Shown here: piece after piece, positions 16,824-25,866 of the stretch
Layout of the letters: the number at the start of each line of letters is the position of its first letter
How positions within the stretch are numbered: the first letter of the stretch is position 1
Source of the DNA: Brachybacterium saurashtrense
Lineage (GTDB): Bacteria; Actinomycetota; Actinomycetes; Actinomycetales; Dermabacteraceae
Length of the DNA: 64,000 nucleotides
Assembly: GCF_003355475.1 (NCBI RefSeq)
Contig: NZ_CP031356.1
Span: 3,162,001 to 3,226,000 of the forward strand
Reading direction: 5' to 3'
Made by a program: the position numbers and the translations under genes
The notes under the pieces: generated by a model
The model's input: the letters and a program-made list of their open reading frames with translations, nothing else
Told to the model about the DNA's origin: nothing
Database searches by the model: none

Positions 16824-17839
16824 CCACCCCCACCTCGACCCCGAGCCCGACGCCCACCTCGACCCCCGCCGCGCTCCGCTCCGGCGCCATGAGCGCGGAT
16901 CTCGCCGCGGACGGCCAGCGCGCGATCTCCGCGCCGCTGGGCCATGCCCTGGTCGCCGCCGCGCAGCGCGACGAGCGGATCGTGGGCCTCTCCGCTGACC
17001 TCGCCAAGTACACCGACCTGCACATCTTCCGCGACGCGATGCCGGAGCGCTTCCACCAGATCGGCATGGCCGAGCAGGCCCTGCTGGGCGCCGCCACGGG
17101 TCTCGCGATGGAGGGCTTCATCCCCTTCGCCTCCACCTACTCCGTGTTCGCCACCCGGCGCGCCTACGACTTCCTGCTGCTGGACATCTGCGAGGCGAAC
17201 CTCAACGTCAACCTGGTGTGCGCCCTCCCGGGCCTCACCACGGGCTACGGCCCCTCCCACGCCGCCACCGACGATCTCGCGATCCTGCGCGCCGCCCCGC
17301 GCCTCACGATCGTGGACCCCTGCGACGCGATCGACATCCAGCAGGCGGTCCCGCAGCTCGCCGCCGCCGAGGGCCCCACCTACCTGCGCCTGCTGCGCGG
17401 CCGGGTGCCCGCGGTGCTGGACGAGTACGACTACACCTTCGAGCTCGGGAAGGCGGCCCTGCTGCGCGACGGCGCGGACGTGCTGGTGGTCTCCAGCGGG
17501 CTGATGACGGAGCGGGTGCTCCAGGCCGCCACGGCCCTCGAGCGCGACGGCATCGGCGTGGCCGTGCTGCACGCCCCCACGATCAAGCCCTTCGACGAGG
17601 AGGCGCTGGTGGCGCAGCTGGGGACGGGGCGTCTGGTGCTCACCGCCGAGAACCACTCCGTGGTGGGCGGGCTGTTCGACACCGTCGCGCGCGTCGTCGC
17701 CTCCCGCGGGCTGGGGGAGCGGATCACCCCCATCGGCCTGCCGGACGGGTTCCTCGAGGCGGGCGCCCTGCCCACCCTCGCCGACAGGTACGGCGTCAGC
17801 ACCGCCGCGATCGTGGAGCGCGTGCGCGCCCTGCTGTGA
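16820..17839 (+). CDS. Transketolase, C-terminal (pyrimidine and C-domain) subunit
   Basis: A 339-residue partner of the preceding subunit. It carries the Glu that activates the TPP aminopyrimidine (RFHQIGMAEQALLGAATGLA), the pyrimidine domain (TTGYGPSHAATDDLAILR) and the C-terminal transketolase domain (ENHSVVGGLFDTVARVVA). An extra Thr/Ser/Pro-rich N-terminal tail of about 18 residues precedes it. Together the two chains give about 630 residues, the size of a full transketolase. It forms a heterodimeric or heterotetrameric TPP enzyme transferring a two-carbon ketol unit. No sugar kinase is seen in the module, so either the phosphorylated substrate is made elsewhere or the substrate is unusual. 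Confidence 0.85.
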   Translation: MTTPTSTPSPTPTSTPAALRSGAMSADLAADGQRAISAPLGHALVAAAQRDERIVGLSADLAKYTDLHIFRDAMPERFHQIGMAEQALLGAATGLAMEGFIPFASTYSVFATRRAYDFLLLDICEANLNVNLVCALPGLTTGYGPSHAATDDLAILRAAPRLTIVDPCDAIDIQQAVPQLAAAEGPTYLRLLRGRVPAVLDEYDYTFELGKAALLRDGADVLVVSSGLMTERVLQAATALERDGIGVAVLHAPTIKPFDEEALVAQLGTGRLVLTAENHSVVGGLFDTVARVVASRGLGERITPIGLPDGFLEAGALPTLADRYGVSTAAIVERVRALL

Positions 17840-18008
17840 GGGGCGCGGCGGGCGCCGGCCCGGGAAGCCTTGACACCCGGTGGCCGTGCCGGGAGACTTA
17901 TGAAACCAGCTTGCACAATGCGGTGGTGCGGCCCGTCGCCCTCCGGCGGACCGCCGAACCGGCCCGCGGTGGCGGGCCGCACCCTCCACCGCTCGCGAAA
18001 GGTCGACG

Positions 18009-19004
18009 ATGTCCCACCCCTCCTCGCCCCCACCCCCGCTGCGCGTCGGCATCGTCGGCACCGGCGGGATCTCCCGCGCCCACCTGCCCGGATGGCTCGC
18101 GCTCGACGCGGAGCTGCACTGCACCAGCCACGAGGGCGCCGAGGCGTTCGCGGCCGAGTCCGGCGCGCGGGTGCACAGCACCCTCGAGGAGCTCCTGGCC
18201 GCGGTGGACGTCGTGGACGTGTGCACCCCCACCCCGGAGCATCCCGCGATCGTCCGCGCCGCGCTCGCCGCCGGGAAGGACGTGATCTGCGAGAAGCCGC
18301 TCGCGCTGGACCCCGCCGAGGCCCGGGAGCTCGCCGACCTCGCCGCGCGGGAGGGCCGCCGGCTCCTGCCCGCGCACGTGGTGCGGTTCTTCCCCCAGTA
18401 CGCGGCGGCGAAGCGCGCGGTCGAGGCCGGCACGATCGGCAGCCTCGCCGTGCTGCGCTTCGAGCGCACCGGCTCCCTGCCGGACCGTGACTGGTACGCG
18501 GACGACTCCCTCTCCGGCGGCATCGTGATGGACCAGATGATCCACGACATCGACCAGGCGCTGTGGCTCGCCGGCCCTGTTCGCACCGTCCATGCGCAGC
18601 AGGCGCGCGCCGGCTCCGACGCCACGATCCGCACCGGCCACGTGATGCTCACCCATCGCTCCGGGGCGCTCAGCCACTGCCGCGGCTTCTGGGGCCCGCC
18701 CGGCACCGGCTTCCGCTACACCCTGGACCTCGCCGGGGACGCCGGCCGCCTCCGCTACGACAGCGCCGGGGATCCGGGGGTCATCTTCGACGAGGTGGCC
18801 GCCGCCCGTCAGGCCGGCGCGGACGGCTTCCTGCCGGACGTCTCCGGGATGCCGGACCCCTACGCGGCGGAGATCGCCGAGTTCATGACCGAGATCGGCG
18901 GCGGCCCCGCCGCCCGGGTGGACGCGGCCGACGGCGTGCGCGCCGTGGAGGTCGCCGCCGCCGCCCTCGAGTCCCTGCGCACCGGACGGAGCATCGCATG
19001 CTGA
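18009..19004 (+). CDS. Gfo/Idh/MocA-family NAD(P)-dependent dehydrogenase (first of two)
   Basis: A 331-residue oxidoreductase. The N-terminal Rossmann fold has VGIVGTGGISRAHLPGWLAL and the family EKP motif (DVICEKPLAL). The C-terminal alpha/beta domain has GGIVMDQMIHDIDQALWLAG, whose Asp and His match the usual catalytic pair. It acts on sugars, inositols or sugar acids; the substrate is unknown. A 169-bp gap separates it from transketolase, so it may have its own promoter: TTGACA at 17870-17875 is seen, but the -10 is unclear. It overlaps the second dehydrogenase by seven bases. D-apiose dehydrogenase belongs to this family, which is relevant in view of the apionate genes at 34-41 kb. Confidence 0.82.
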   Translation: MSHPSSPPPPLRVGIVGTGGISRAHLPGWLALDAELHCTSHEGAEAFAAESGARVHSTLEELLAAVDVVDVCTPTPEHPAIVRAALAAGKDVICEKPLALDPAEARELADLAAREGRRLLPAHVVRFFPQYAAAKRAVEAGTIGSLAVLRFERTGSLPDRDWYADDSLSGGIVMDQMIHDIDQALWLAGPVRTVHAQQARAGSDATIRTGHVMLTHRSGALSHCRGFWGPPGTGFRYTLDLAGDAGRLRYDSAGDPGVIFDEVAAARQAGADGFLPDVSGMPDPYAAEIAEFMTEIGGGPAARVDAADGVRAVEVAAAALESLRTGRSIAC

Positions 19005-20050
19005 CCACCCCCGCCCCCGAGGCCGGTCCCACCGGCGCTCCCGCCCCGTCGGTCGCCGGCGGGTCGACCCCCGCCCCGCTGCGCCTCGCGCTGATGAGCT
19101 GCGCCCACACCCATGCCGCCTCCTACGCAGGCCTCCTCGAGGCCCGGGCCGACGTCGACCTCGTCGTCGCCGACCCCGACGGCTTCGGCGACGTGCCGGC
19201 CGCGCGGGTGGTCGCCTCCTATGAGGAGGCCTGGGAGGCCTGGTCCGACGGTCCCGACGCGATCGTCGTGACCAGCGCGAACGCCCATCACCGGGATCTC
19301 GTGCTCGAGGCCGCGCGCCGCGGCGTGCACGTGCTGTGCGAGAAGCCCCTGGCCACCACCGTCCCCGACGCGGAGGCGATGGTCGCCGCCTGCCGCGAGG
19401 CGGGCGTGGTGCTGATGACCGCGTTCCCCGTGCACTTCTCGCCCGCGGTCGAGGCGCTGCGCGCCGCGGTCGCCGACGGCACCCTCGGCGAGGTGATCGG
19501 CCTGACCGGCACCAACAACGGCAAGCTGCCCGAGGGCCGGGACTGGTTCACCGACGTGGATCTGGCCGGCGGCGGCGCGATGGTGGACCACACCGTGCAC
19601 CTCGCCGAGATCCTGGAGTCGATGTTTGGGCAGCCGGCGACCGTCCGCGCCGTCACCAACCGGATCCTGCACGCGGACCGCGCCGGGGAGGGCGCCGAGA
19701 CCGGCGGTCTGGTCACCCTCACCTATGACACCGGCATCGTCGCCACGATTGACTGCTCCTGGTCGCAGCCGGATAGCGCCCCCACCTGGGGCGGGCTCAC
19801 CCTCCAGGCCGTGGGCACCGGCGGGCAGCTGCAGATCGACGCCTTCGCCCAGCATGTGGGTGGCCCCGGCCAGTGGCTGCCCTACGGCGCCGATCTGGAC
19901 GCCCTCCTGCTGGAGGCCTTCCTCGGCGCGGTGCGTGCGGGCGAGGCCGTGGAGCCCTCGGGCGAGGTGGGCCTGCGCACCGTGCGCGTGGTCGCCGCGG
20001 CGAAGGAGTCGGTGCGCACCGGGCAGCCGGTCGCGCTCGCGGACGTCTGA
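18998..20050 (+). CDS. Gfo/Idh/MocA-family NAD(P)-dependent dehydrogenase (second of two)
   Basis: A 350-residue oxidoreductase with about 25 extra low-complexity residues before the Rossmann fold. Its N-terminal glycine motif is replaced by LALMSCAHTHAASYAGLL, so the usual GxGxxG turn is absent or diverged. The EKP motif (VHVLCEKPLAT) and the C-domain GGGAMVDHTVHLAEILESMF are intact. The odd dinucleotide loop raises the possibility of a non-canonical cofactor mode or a structural partner role for the preceding enzyme. It is translated from ATG 18998, overlapping the upstream gene, and ends 20 bases before the convergent Lrp-type regulator. Confidence 0.78.
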   Translation: MLTTPAPEAGPTGAPAPSVAGGSTPAPLRLALMSCAHTHAASYAGLLEARADVDLVVADPDGFGDVPAARVVASYEEAWEAWSDGPDAIVVTSANAHHRDLVLEAARRGVHVLCEKPLATTVPDAEAMVAACREAGVVLMTAFPVHFSPAVEALRAAVADGTLGEVIGLTGTNNGKLPEGRDWFTDVDLAGGGAMVDHTVHLAEILESMFGQPATVRAVTNRILHADRAGEGAETGGLVTLTYDTGIVATIDCSWSQPDSAPTWGGLTLQAVGTGGQLQIDAFAQHVGGPGQWLPYGADLDALLLEAFLGAVRAGEAVEPSGEVGLRTVRVVAAAKESVRTGQPVALADV

Positions 20051-20070
20051 GAGGAGCGGCGCCGCCGCCG

Positions 20071-20541
20071 TCAGCCCCCCAGGTCCCGCTCCAGCACGGG
20101 CGCCAGCCGGAAGGGGATCAGCTCGCCCATCGCCAGCGAGGTGTCCGTGCGGATCACGCCCTCGCAGCCCAGCACCAGCTTGTTGACCCGGTAGAGGTCG
20201 TCGGTGTCGCGGCACACGCAGCGCACCAGGATGTCGTGCAGGCCGCTGAGCCCGTGCACCTGCACCACCTCCGGGATCTCGCGCAGCTGCGCGATCACGT
20301 GCTCCAGCCGCGGCTGATCCACCTGCGTCTCCATGAAGGCGGTGAGCGGGTAGCCGAGCGAGGCGGCGTGCAGGCGCCGGTCGTAGCCCTGCAGGGCGGG
20401 TCCCGCCTCGAGCGCCGCCAGGCGTGACTGCACGGTGTTGCGCGAGAGGCCCAGGCGCTCGGCGAGGGAGACGATCGTGGAGCGGGGATTCTCCGTCATC
20501 GCCAGCAGCAGCCGGCGGTCGGTGTCATCAACGGTGCGCAT
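20071..20541 (-). CDS. Lrp/AsnC-family transcriptional regulator
   Basis: A 156-residue regulator. The helix-turn-helix (TIVSLAERLGLSRNTVQSRL) occupies about residues 22-41, and a RAM (ACT-like) ligand domain follows, ending in LAMGELIPFRLAP. ATG 20541 (MRTVDDTDRRLLLAM) is the normal Lrp start. A TAGAGT -10 box lies eight bases upstream and there is no Shine-Dalgarno, so a near-leaderless mRNA is likely. It is divergent from the branched-chain keto acid dehydrogenase operon. Regulators of this family often activate or repress that operon in response to branched-chain amino acids or keto acids; the same is inferred here. Confidence 0.88.
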   Translation of the reverse strand: MRTVDDTDRRLLLAMTENPRSTIVSLAERLGLSRNTVQSRLAALEAGPALQGYDRRLHAASLGYPLTAFMETQVDQPRLEHVIAQLREIPEVVQVHGLSGLHDILVRCVCRDTDDLYRVNKLVLGCEGVIRTDTSLAMGELIPFRLAPVLERDLGG

Positions 20542-20607
20542 ACTGCGCAACTCTACGCGGCCGTAGCCGGAGAAGTTGAGCATTCTGCTCCCGATCCTCC
20601 GTTTCCG

Positions 20608-20636
20608 TTGTACGCCCTGCACTCCGGGCGTAACGT
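20608..20636 (+). promoter_or_regulatory. Promoter of the leucine-degradation operon with inverted repeat
   Basis: TTGTAC (-35, 20608-20613) and TAACGT (-10, 20631-20636) are spaced by 17 bases and point toward the E1-alpha gene. The inverted repeat TACGCCC (20611-20617)/GGGCGTA (20626-20632) spans the spacer and touches both boxes. It is a probable site for the divergent Lrp/AsnC protein. Confidence 0.5.
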
Positions 20637-20720
20637 GCGTCACGACGACGACGTCACGGGCGCCCACAAGGCGCCGACGTCCCATGCGCCCACCCGGCGC
20701 GGCGGATACTGGAGGCCCGT

Positions 20721-21848
20721 ATGTTGACGACCCCGTCAGCTCCCGAACGCGACCTGGTCGCTGGACTCGCCCAGCCCCTGCGCGTCCTCGCCGAGGACGG
20801 CACCCGGCACCCCGACCCCACCCTCGACCCCCTGCTCGACGACGTGGACGAGGAGCTGCTGCGCAGCCTCCACCTCGACATGGCGGTGATCCGCGCGCTG
20901 GACGACGAGGCCGTGGCCCTGCAGCGCCAGGGCGAGCTGGGGCTGTGGCCCCCGCTGCGCGGCCAGGAGGCGGCGCAGATCGGCCTGGGCCGCGCCCTGC
21001 CGGAGACCGACTTCCTGTTCACCTCCTACCGGGAGAACGGCCTGGCCTGGTGCCGCGGCGTGGGCCCGGAGGAGATGCTGGCCGTGTGGCGCGGCACCGC
21101 GCTGTCCGGCTGGGACCCCTTCGCCCACCACATGGCCACCCCGCAGGTGATCATCGGTGCGCAGACCCTCCACGCCGTGGGCTGGGCGATGGCCGCCCGC
21201 GCCAAGCGCGAGGACGCCCTGGCGGTGGCCTGCTTCGGCGACGGCGCCGTGAGCCAGGGGGACGTCAACGAGGCGATGGCCTTCGCGGCCTCCTTCCACG
21301 CCCCGGTGCTGTTCTTCTGCCAGAACAACCAGTACGCGATCTCCGAGCCGGTGACCGTGCAGGCCGCGGTGCCGATCGCGCAGCGCCCCGCCGGATTCGG
21401 CATCCCCGCCCTGCGGGTGGACGGCAACGACGTGCTCGCCGTGCGGGCGGCGAGCCTGCTGGCGGCCCGTCGGATCCGCGCTGGCGAGGGCCCGATGTTC
21501 CTCGAGGCCGTCACCTACCGGATGGGCCCGCACACCACCAGCGACGATCCCACCCGCTACCGCGACGAGGCGGAGCTGGAGCGCTGGCGGCGGCGCTGCC
21601 CGCTGGCCCGGGTGGAGCGGCACCTGGAACACCTGGGCGCCGACGTCGAGCAGCTGCGCGCAGAGGCGCAGCGCCGCGGCGACGAGGCCCGCACCGGGCT
21701 GCAGGAGGCGGTGACCGCCCTGGCCGCACCGGCCCCGGAGAGCCTGTTCGACAACGTGCTCACCACCGAGCCCGCGCACCTGCGGCGCCAGCGCGAGCAG
21801 TTCCGCGCCTTCACCGCGTCGCTCGCTCCCGAGGGGGCCGCGTCATGA
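20721..21848 (+). CDS. bkdA: Branched-chain alpha-keto acid dehydrogenase E1, alpha subunit
   Basis: A 375-residue TPP-dependent decarboxylase subunit that decarboxylates 2-oxo acids of Leu/Ile/Val and passes the acyl group to lipoyl-E2. The TPP/Mg signature begins CFGDGAVSQGDVNEAMAF and ends FFCQNN. The phosphorylation-loop equivalent YRMGPHTTSDDPTRYR is present. TGGAGG precedes the ATG at 20721. It is the first gene of a tightly overlapping operon. The pyruvate dehydrogenase alternative is less likely given the downstream carboxylase and acyl-CoA dehydrogenase. Confidence 0.9.
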   Translation: MLTTPSAPERDLVAGLAQPLRVLAEDGTRHPDPTLDPLLDDVDEELLRSLHLDMAVIRALDDEAVALQRQGELGLWPPLRGQEAAQIGLGRALPETDFLFTSYRENGLAWCRGVGPEEMLAVWRGTALSGWDPFAHHMATPQVIIGAQTLHAVGWAMAARAKREDALAVACFGDGAVSQGDVNEAMAFAASFHAPVLFFCQNNQYAISEPVTVQAAVPIAQRPAGFGIPALRVDGNDVLAVRAASLLAARRIRAGEGPMFLEAVTYRMGPHTTSDDPTRYRDEAELERWRRRCPLARVERHLEHLGADVEQLRAEAQRRGDEARTGLQEAVTALAAPAPESLFDNVLTTEPAHLRRQREQFRAFTASLAPEGAAS

Positions 21849-22837
21849 CCACGATGACCATGGCCGCGGCGCTGAACGCCGCGCTCGGCGACGCGCTCGC
21901 CGAGGACGGAGACGTGCTGCTCATCGGCGAGGACATCGGCACCCTGGGCGGGGTCTTCCGCATCACCGACGGGCTCAAGGACCGCTTCGGCGCCGAGCGC
22001 GTGATCGACTCCCCGCTGGCGGAGTCCGGGATCCTCGGCACCTGCGTGGGCATGGCGTACCACGGCCTGCGCCCGGTGGCGGAGATCCAGTTCGACGGCT
22101 TCGTGTTCCCCGCCGTGGACCAGATCGTCACGCAGGTCTCCCGCCTGCACTACCGCACCGGCGGCCGGGTGCGGATGCCGCTCACGCTCCGCATCCCCGT
22201 GGGCGGGGGGATCGGCGCGGTGGAGCACCACTCCGAGTCCCCGGAGGCGTACTTCGCCCACACCCCCGGGCTGCGCGTGGTCACCGTCGCGGACCCGCAG
22301 GACGCCTACTCCACGATGCGCGCCGCGATCGCCTGCGACGACCCGGTGATCCTGCTCGAGCCCAAGCGCCGCTACTGGGGCACGGGCGAGATGGACACCT
22401 CCCTCACCGCCGATCTCGACTCCGCCCGGGTGCTGCGCGAGGGCCGTGACGCCACCCTGGTCGCCTACGGCCCGCTGGTGGTGACCGCGCTCGAGGCCGC
22501 CGTCGCCGCCGAGGACGACGGCATCGACCTCGAGGTGATCGACCTGCGCTCGCTGTCCCCGTTGGATCGGGACACGGTGGCGGCGAGCGTGCGCCGCACC
22601 GGCCGGCTGGTGGTCACCCATGAGGCGCCCGGCAGCGTATCGCTGGCCTCCGAGGTGATCACCGCCGCCGTCGAGGACTGCTTCGCGCATCTCGAGGCCG
22701 CGCCCGAGCGGGTCACCGGCTACGACGTCCCCTATCCGCCGGCGGCGCTCGAGGAGCACCACCTGCCCGGCATCGACCGGATCCTGGATGCGGTGGATCG
22801 CACCCTGGGCCGGCGCAGCTCGAGGGAGGCTGCCTGA
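21845..22837 (+). CDS. bkdB: Branched-chain alpha-keto acid dehydrogenase E1, beta subunit
   Basis: A 330-residue partner of E1-alpha. It has the transketolase-like pyrimidine domain: [17 protein letters not shown], the catalytic Glu region [17 protein letters not shown], and [18 protein letters not shown]. The C-terminal domain includes the conserved [12 protein letters not shown]. It overlaps the alpha-subunit gene by four bases (ATGA) and the E2 gene by one (TGATG). The alpha2beta2 E1 binds TPP at the subunit interface. Confidence 0.9.
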   Translation: MTTMTMAAALNAALGDALAEDGDVLLIGEDIGTLGGVFRITDGLKDRFGAERVIDSPLAESGILGTCVGMAYHGLRPVAEIQFDGFVFPAVDQIVTQVSRLHYRTGGRVRMPLTLRIPVGGGIGAVEHHSESPEAYFAHTPGLRVVTVADPQDAYSTMRAAIACDDPVILLEPKRRYWGTGEMDTSLTADLDSARVLREGRDATLVAYGPLVVTALEAAVAAEDDGIDLEVIDLRSLSPLDRDTVAASVRRTGRLVVTHEAPGSVSLASEVITAAVEDCFAHLEAAPERVTGYDVPYPPAALEEHHLPGIDRILDAVDRTLGRRSSREAA

Positions 22838-24180
22838 TGAGCGACTTCCGACTTCCCGACCTGGGCGAGGGCCTCACCGAGGCCACCATCGTGGCCTGGC
22901 ACGTCGCCGTGGGCGACGAGGTGACCCGCAACCAGCCCCTGGCCGAGGTGGAGACCGCCAAGGCCCTCGTGGAGCTGCCCAGCCCCCGCGCGGGGCGCGT
23001 CGCGGCGCTGCACGCCGCGGAGGGGGAGACCCTCGCCGTCGGCACCCCGCTGATCGGGTTCGAGGAGGTGGCGGCGTCCGGCGCGACGCAGCCCTCCCCG
23101 GAGCCGGCCCCGTCGGCCGCGGAGGAGACCCCCGCACGGCCGCAGCGCCAGCAGGTGCTGGTGGGGTACGGACCGGTGCTGCCCGGCACCGGACGGCCCC
23201 GCCGTCGGCCCCGCGCCTTCGCCACCGAGCCCTACCGGGGACGCACCGCCGAGGAGGCCGCGCACGAGCGCCCGCGGGCGATGCCGCCGGTGCGGCGCCG
23301 CGCCCGCGACCTGGGCGTGGACCTCGCCGCGGTGCACGGCACCGGCCCGGGCGGGCGGATCCTGCGCACCGACGTGGAGGCCTGCGCGGACGATGCCCGC
23401 GGCGGCAGCTGCTCCTGCGGCGGCACCGGCGCGGCAGGCGAGACGGGCGGCGCAGCGGGCACCACCGCGGTGGCCGCCAGCGGCACCGGCCGCCGCACCT
23501 CCACCCGCACCCCCGTCACCGGGCTGCGGCGGGAGACGGCGCGGGCGATGGCGACCTCCGCGTCCACCGCCCCGCACGCCTCCGTGCACACCACCGTGGA
23601 CGTCACCGACACCCTCGAGCGCCTGCGCACCCCGGGCCGGGACGCGGGCCGCACGTCGTTCCTGGGCGCCGTGTGCCGAGCGCTCGTGCCGGCCGCGGCC
23701 CGCACGCCCGAGGCCAACGCCCGCTTCGACGAGGAGGCCGGGGAGATCGAGCTGTTCGACGAGGTGGACCTCGGGATCGCCGTCGCCACCGAGCGCGGCC
23801 TGGTGGTCGCCACCGTCCCCGGCGCCTCCACCCTCGGCGGCGCCGCGCTCACCGAGGCCATCGCCGCACAGGCCGCCCGGGCCCGCGAGGGCGCCCTCAC
23901 CCCGGCGGAGCTCACCGGCTCCACCCTCACCGTCACCAACGTGGGCGTGTTCGGGGTGGAGGGCGGGGTGCCGATCCTCAACCCCGGCCAGAGCACGATC
24001 CTCGCCCTCGGCGCGCTGCGCAGCCGGCCCTGGGAGCATCGCGGCGGCATCGCGCTGCGCACTGTCGTGACCCTCACCCTCTCCTTCGACCACCGGGTGC
24101 TCGACGGTGCCGAGGCTTCCCGCTTCCTCATGGACATCGCGGACGTGCTCGCCGACCCCGCCACCCTGCTGACGAGGTGA
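22837..24180 (+). CDS. bkdC: Branched-chain 2-oxo acid dehydrogenase E2 (lipoyl acyltransferase)
   Basis: A 447-residue core enzyme. It has one N-terminal lipoyl domain with the lipoylated Lys in [10 protein letters not shown] (about residue 42) and a peripheral-subunit-binding domain ([20 protein letters not shown], about 150-170). The C-terminal acyltransferase ends with [14 protein letters not shown], which supplies the catalytic His and Asp. The linker after the binding domain contains two cysteines in a GGSCSCGG stretch, which is unusual. No E3 (dihydrolipoamide dehydrogenase) gene lies in the window, so E3 must be shared with another complex. Confidence 0.9.
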   Translation: MSDFRLPDLGEGLTEATIVAWHVAVGDEVTRNQPLAEVETAKALVELPSPRAGRVAALHAAEGETLAVGTPLIGFEEVAASGATQPSPEPAPSAAEETPARPQRQQVLVGYGPVLPGTGRPRRRPRAFATEPYRGRTAEEAAHERPRAMPPVRRRARDLGVDLAAVHGTGPGGRILRTDVEACADDARGGSCSCGGTGAAGETGGAAGTTAVAASGTGRRTSTRTPVTGLRRETARAMATSASTAPHASVHTTVDVTDTLERLRTPGRDAGRTSFLGAVCRALVPAAARTPEANARFDEEAGEIELFDEVDLGIAVATERGLVVATVPGASTLGGAALTEAIAAQAARAREGALTPAELTGSTLTVTNVGVFGVEGGVPILNPGQSTILALGALRSRPWEHRGGIALRTVVTLTLSFDHRVLDGAEASRFLMDIADVLADPATLLTR

Positions 24181-24182
24181 GC

Positions 24183-25859
24183 ATGGACATCCTCCGCACC
24201 GCCGCCGCCCACGACGCCGACGCCGCAGACCGCGCCGCGGCGATGGACGCCCTGGTCGCCGAGCTGCGCCGCCGACTCGCCGCCGCGGTGGAGGGCGGCT
24301 CCGAGACGGCCCGGGCCATGCACCGCCAGCGCGGCAAGCTGCTCGCCCGGGAGCGGATCGACCGCCTGCTCGACCCCGGCAGCCCCTTCCTCGAGATCGC
24401 GCCGCTGGCCGCGGAGGGGATGTACGAGGGCGCCGCACCGAGCGCCGGGGTGGTGGCCGGGATCGGGATGATCCACGGCCGGCACTGCCTGGTGCTCGCC
24501 AACGACGCCACCGTCAAGGGCGGCACCTACTTCCCGATGACGGTGAAGAAGCACCTGCGCGCCCAGGAGATCGCCGCCCAGAACCGGCTGCCGTGCGTGT
24601 ACCTGGTCGACTCCGGCGGGGCCTACCTGCCGATGCAGGACGAGGTGTTCCCCGACCGCGACCACTTCGGCCGGATCTTCTACCACCAGGCGCGGATGAG
24701 CGCGGACGGCATCGCGCAGCTCTCCGCCGTGATGGGCTCCTCCACGGCCGGCGGCGCCTACGTGCCCGCGATGAGCGACCAGACGGTGATCGTGCGGGAC
24801 CAGGGCACGATCTTCCTGGGCGGGCCGCCGCTGGTGAAGGCCGCGACCGGGGAGGAGGTCAGCGCCGAGGAGCTGGGCGGCGCCCTGATGCACACCGAGG
24901 TCTCCGGCGTGGCCGATCACCTCGCCGAGGACGACGAGCACGCCCTGGAGATGCTCCGCGACATCGTCTCCACCCTGCCCGCACCGGCGGCCCCGCAGGA
25001 GGGCGCGGGTCCCGGGGGCTCCGGGTCGCGGGCCGCCGGGCCGGCCGGGTCCGGGCCGACGGATCCCGCGCCGGGGCGGACCGCGCCGCGCGAGCCCGCC
25101 GTGGACCCCGCGAGCATGGGCGCCGCCGTCCCGTCGGACCTCTCCACCCCCTACGACGTGCACGAGGTCATCGCCCGGATCGTCGACGCCGGCGAGTTCT
25201 CCGAGTTCAAGCCCGGGTACGGCACCACGCTGGTCACCGGCTTCGCCCGCCTGCACGGCCACCGGGTGGGGATCGTGGCGAACAACGGGGTGCTGTTCAG
25301 CGAGTCCGCGCTCAAGGGCGCCCACTTCGTGCAGCTGTGCGACCAGCGCGGCATCCCGCTGGTGTTCCTGCAGAACATCTCCGGGTTCATGGTGGGCGCC
25401 GAGTACGAGCGCGGCGGCATCGCCAAGGACGGGGCGAAGATGGTCACCGCCGTGGCCTGCGCCCGCGTCCCGAAGCTCACCGTGGTGATCGGCGGCTCCT
25501 TCGGCGCCGGCACCTACTCGATGTGCGGGCGGGCCTACTCGCCGCACTTCCTGTGGCTGTGGCCCACCGCGCGCGTGTCCGTGATGGGCGGGCAGCAGGC
25601 CGCGGCCGTGCTCGCCACCGTCAAGCGGGACCGGATCGAGGCCGGCGGCGGCACCTGGAGCGCCGAGGAGGAGGCCGCGTTCCGGCGCCCCATCGAGGAG
25701 GAGTACGAGGCGCAGGGCAGCCCCTACTACTCCACCGCCCGGCTCTGGGACGACGGCATCATCGAGCCCTCCCGGACCCGCACCGTGCTGGGCCTGGCGC
25801 TCGACGTCGTCACCCGCACCCCGCTCGCCGCGCCCTCCCACGGCGTGTTCCGGATGTGA
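24183..25859 (+). CDS. Acyl-CoA carboxylase carboxyltransferase subunit, methylcrotonyl-CoA type
   Basis: A 558-residue biotin-dependent carboxyltransferase. The two crotonase-like halves are clear. The N-half has [20 protein letters not shown] and [20 protein letters not shown]; the C-half has [30 protein letters not shown] and [16 protein letters not shown]. These match methylcrotonyl-CoA carboxylase beta (AccD1 type) better than propionyl-CoA carboxylase. A Gly/Pro/Ala-rich insert of about 45 residues (around 266-313) separates the halves and is not typical. The gene starts two bases after the E2 stop. It acts with the following biotin carboxylase to make 3-methylglutaconyl-CoA in leucine breakdown. 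Confidence 0.88.
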   Translation: MDILRTAAAHDADAADRAAAMDALVAELRRRLAAAVEGGSETARAMHRQRGKLLARERIDRLLDPGSPFLEIAPLAAEGMYEGAAPSAGVVAGIGMIHGRHCLVLANDATVKGGTYFPMTVKKHLRAQEIAAQNRLPCVYLVDSGGAYLPMQDEVFPDRDHFGRIFYHQARMSADGIAQLSAVMGSSTAGGAYVPAMSDQTVIVRDQGTIFLGGPPLVKAATGEEVSAEELGGALMHTEVSGVADHLAEDDEHALEMLRDIVSTLPAPAAPQEGAGPGGSGSRAAGPAGSGPTDPAPGRTAPREPAVDPASMGAAVPSDLSTPYDVHEVIARIVDAGEFSEFKPGYGTTLVTGFARLHGHRVGIVANNGVLFSESALKGAHFVQLCDQRGIPLVFLQNISGFMVGAEYERGGIAKDGAKMVTAVACARVPKLTVVIGGSFGAGTYSMCGRAYSPHFLWLWPTARVSVMGGQQAAAVLATVKRDRIEAGGGTWSAEEEAAFRRPIEEEYEAQGSPYYSTARLWDDGIIEPSRTRTVLGLALDVVTRTPLAAPSHGVFRM

Positions 25860-25866
25860 GGCCCCG

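Noticed and set aside
17870-17905. TTGACA with TTATGA/TATGAA as a promoter for the first Gfo/Idh/MocA gene
   Set aside because: The spacer is 22-24 bases, too long for a normal sigma-70-type promoter; the alternative -10 at 17 bases (GAGACT) is weak.
17901-17915. TGAAACCAGCTTGCA as a LacI-type operator
   Set aside because: Only 5 of 7 arm positions match and no LacI gene is near.
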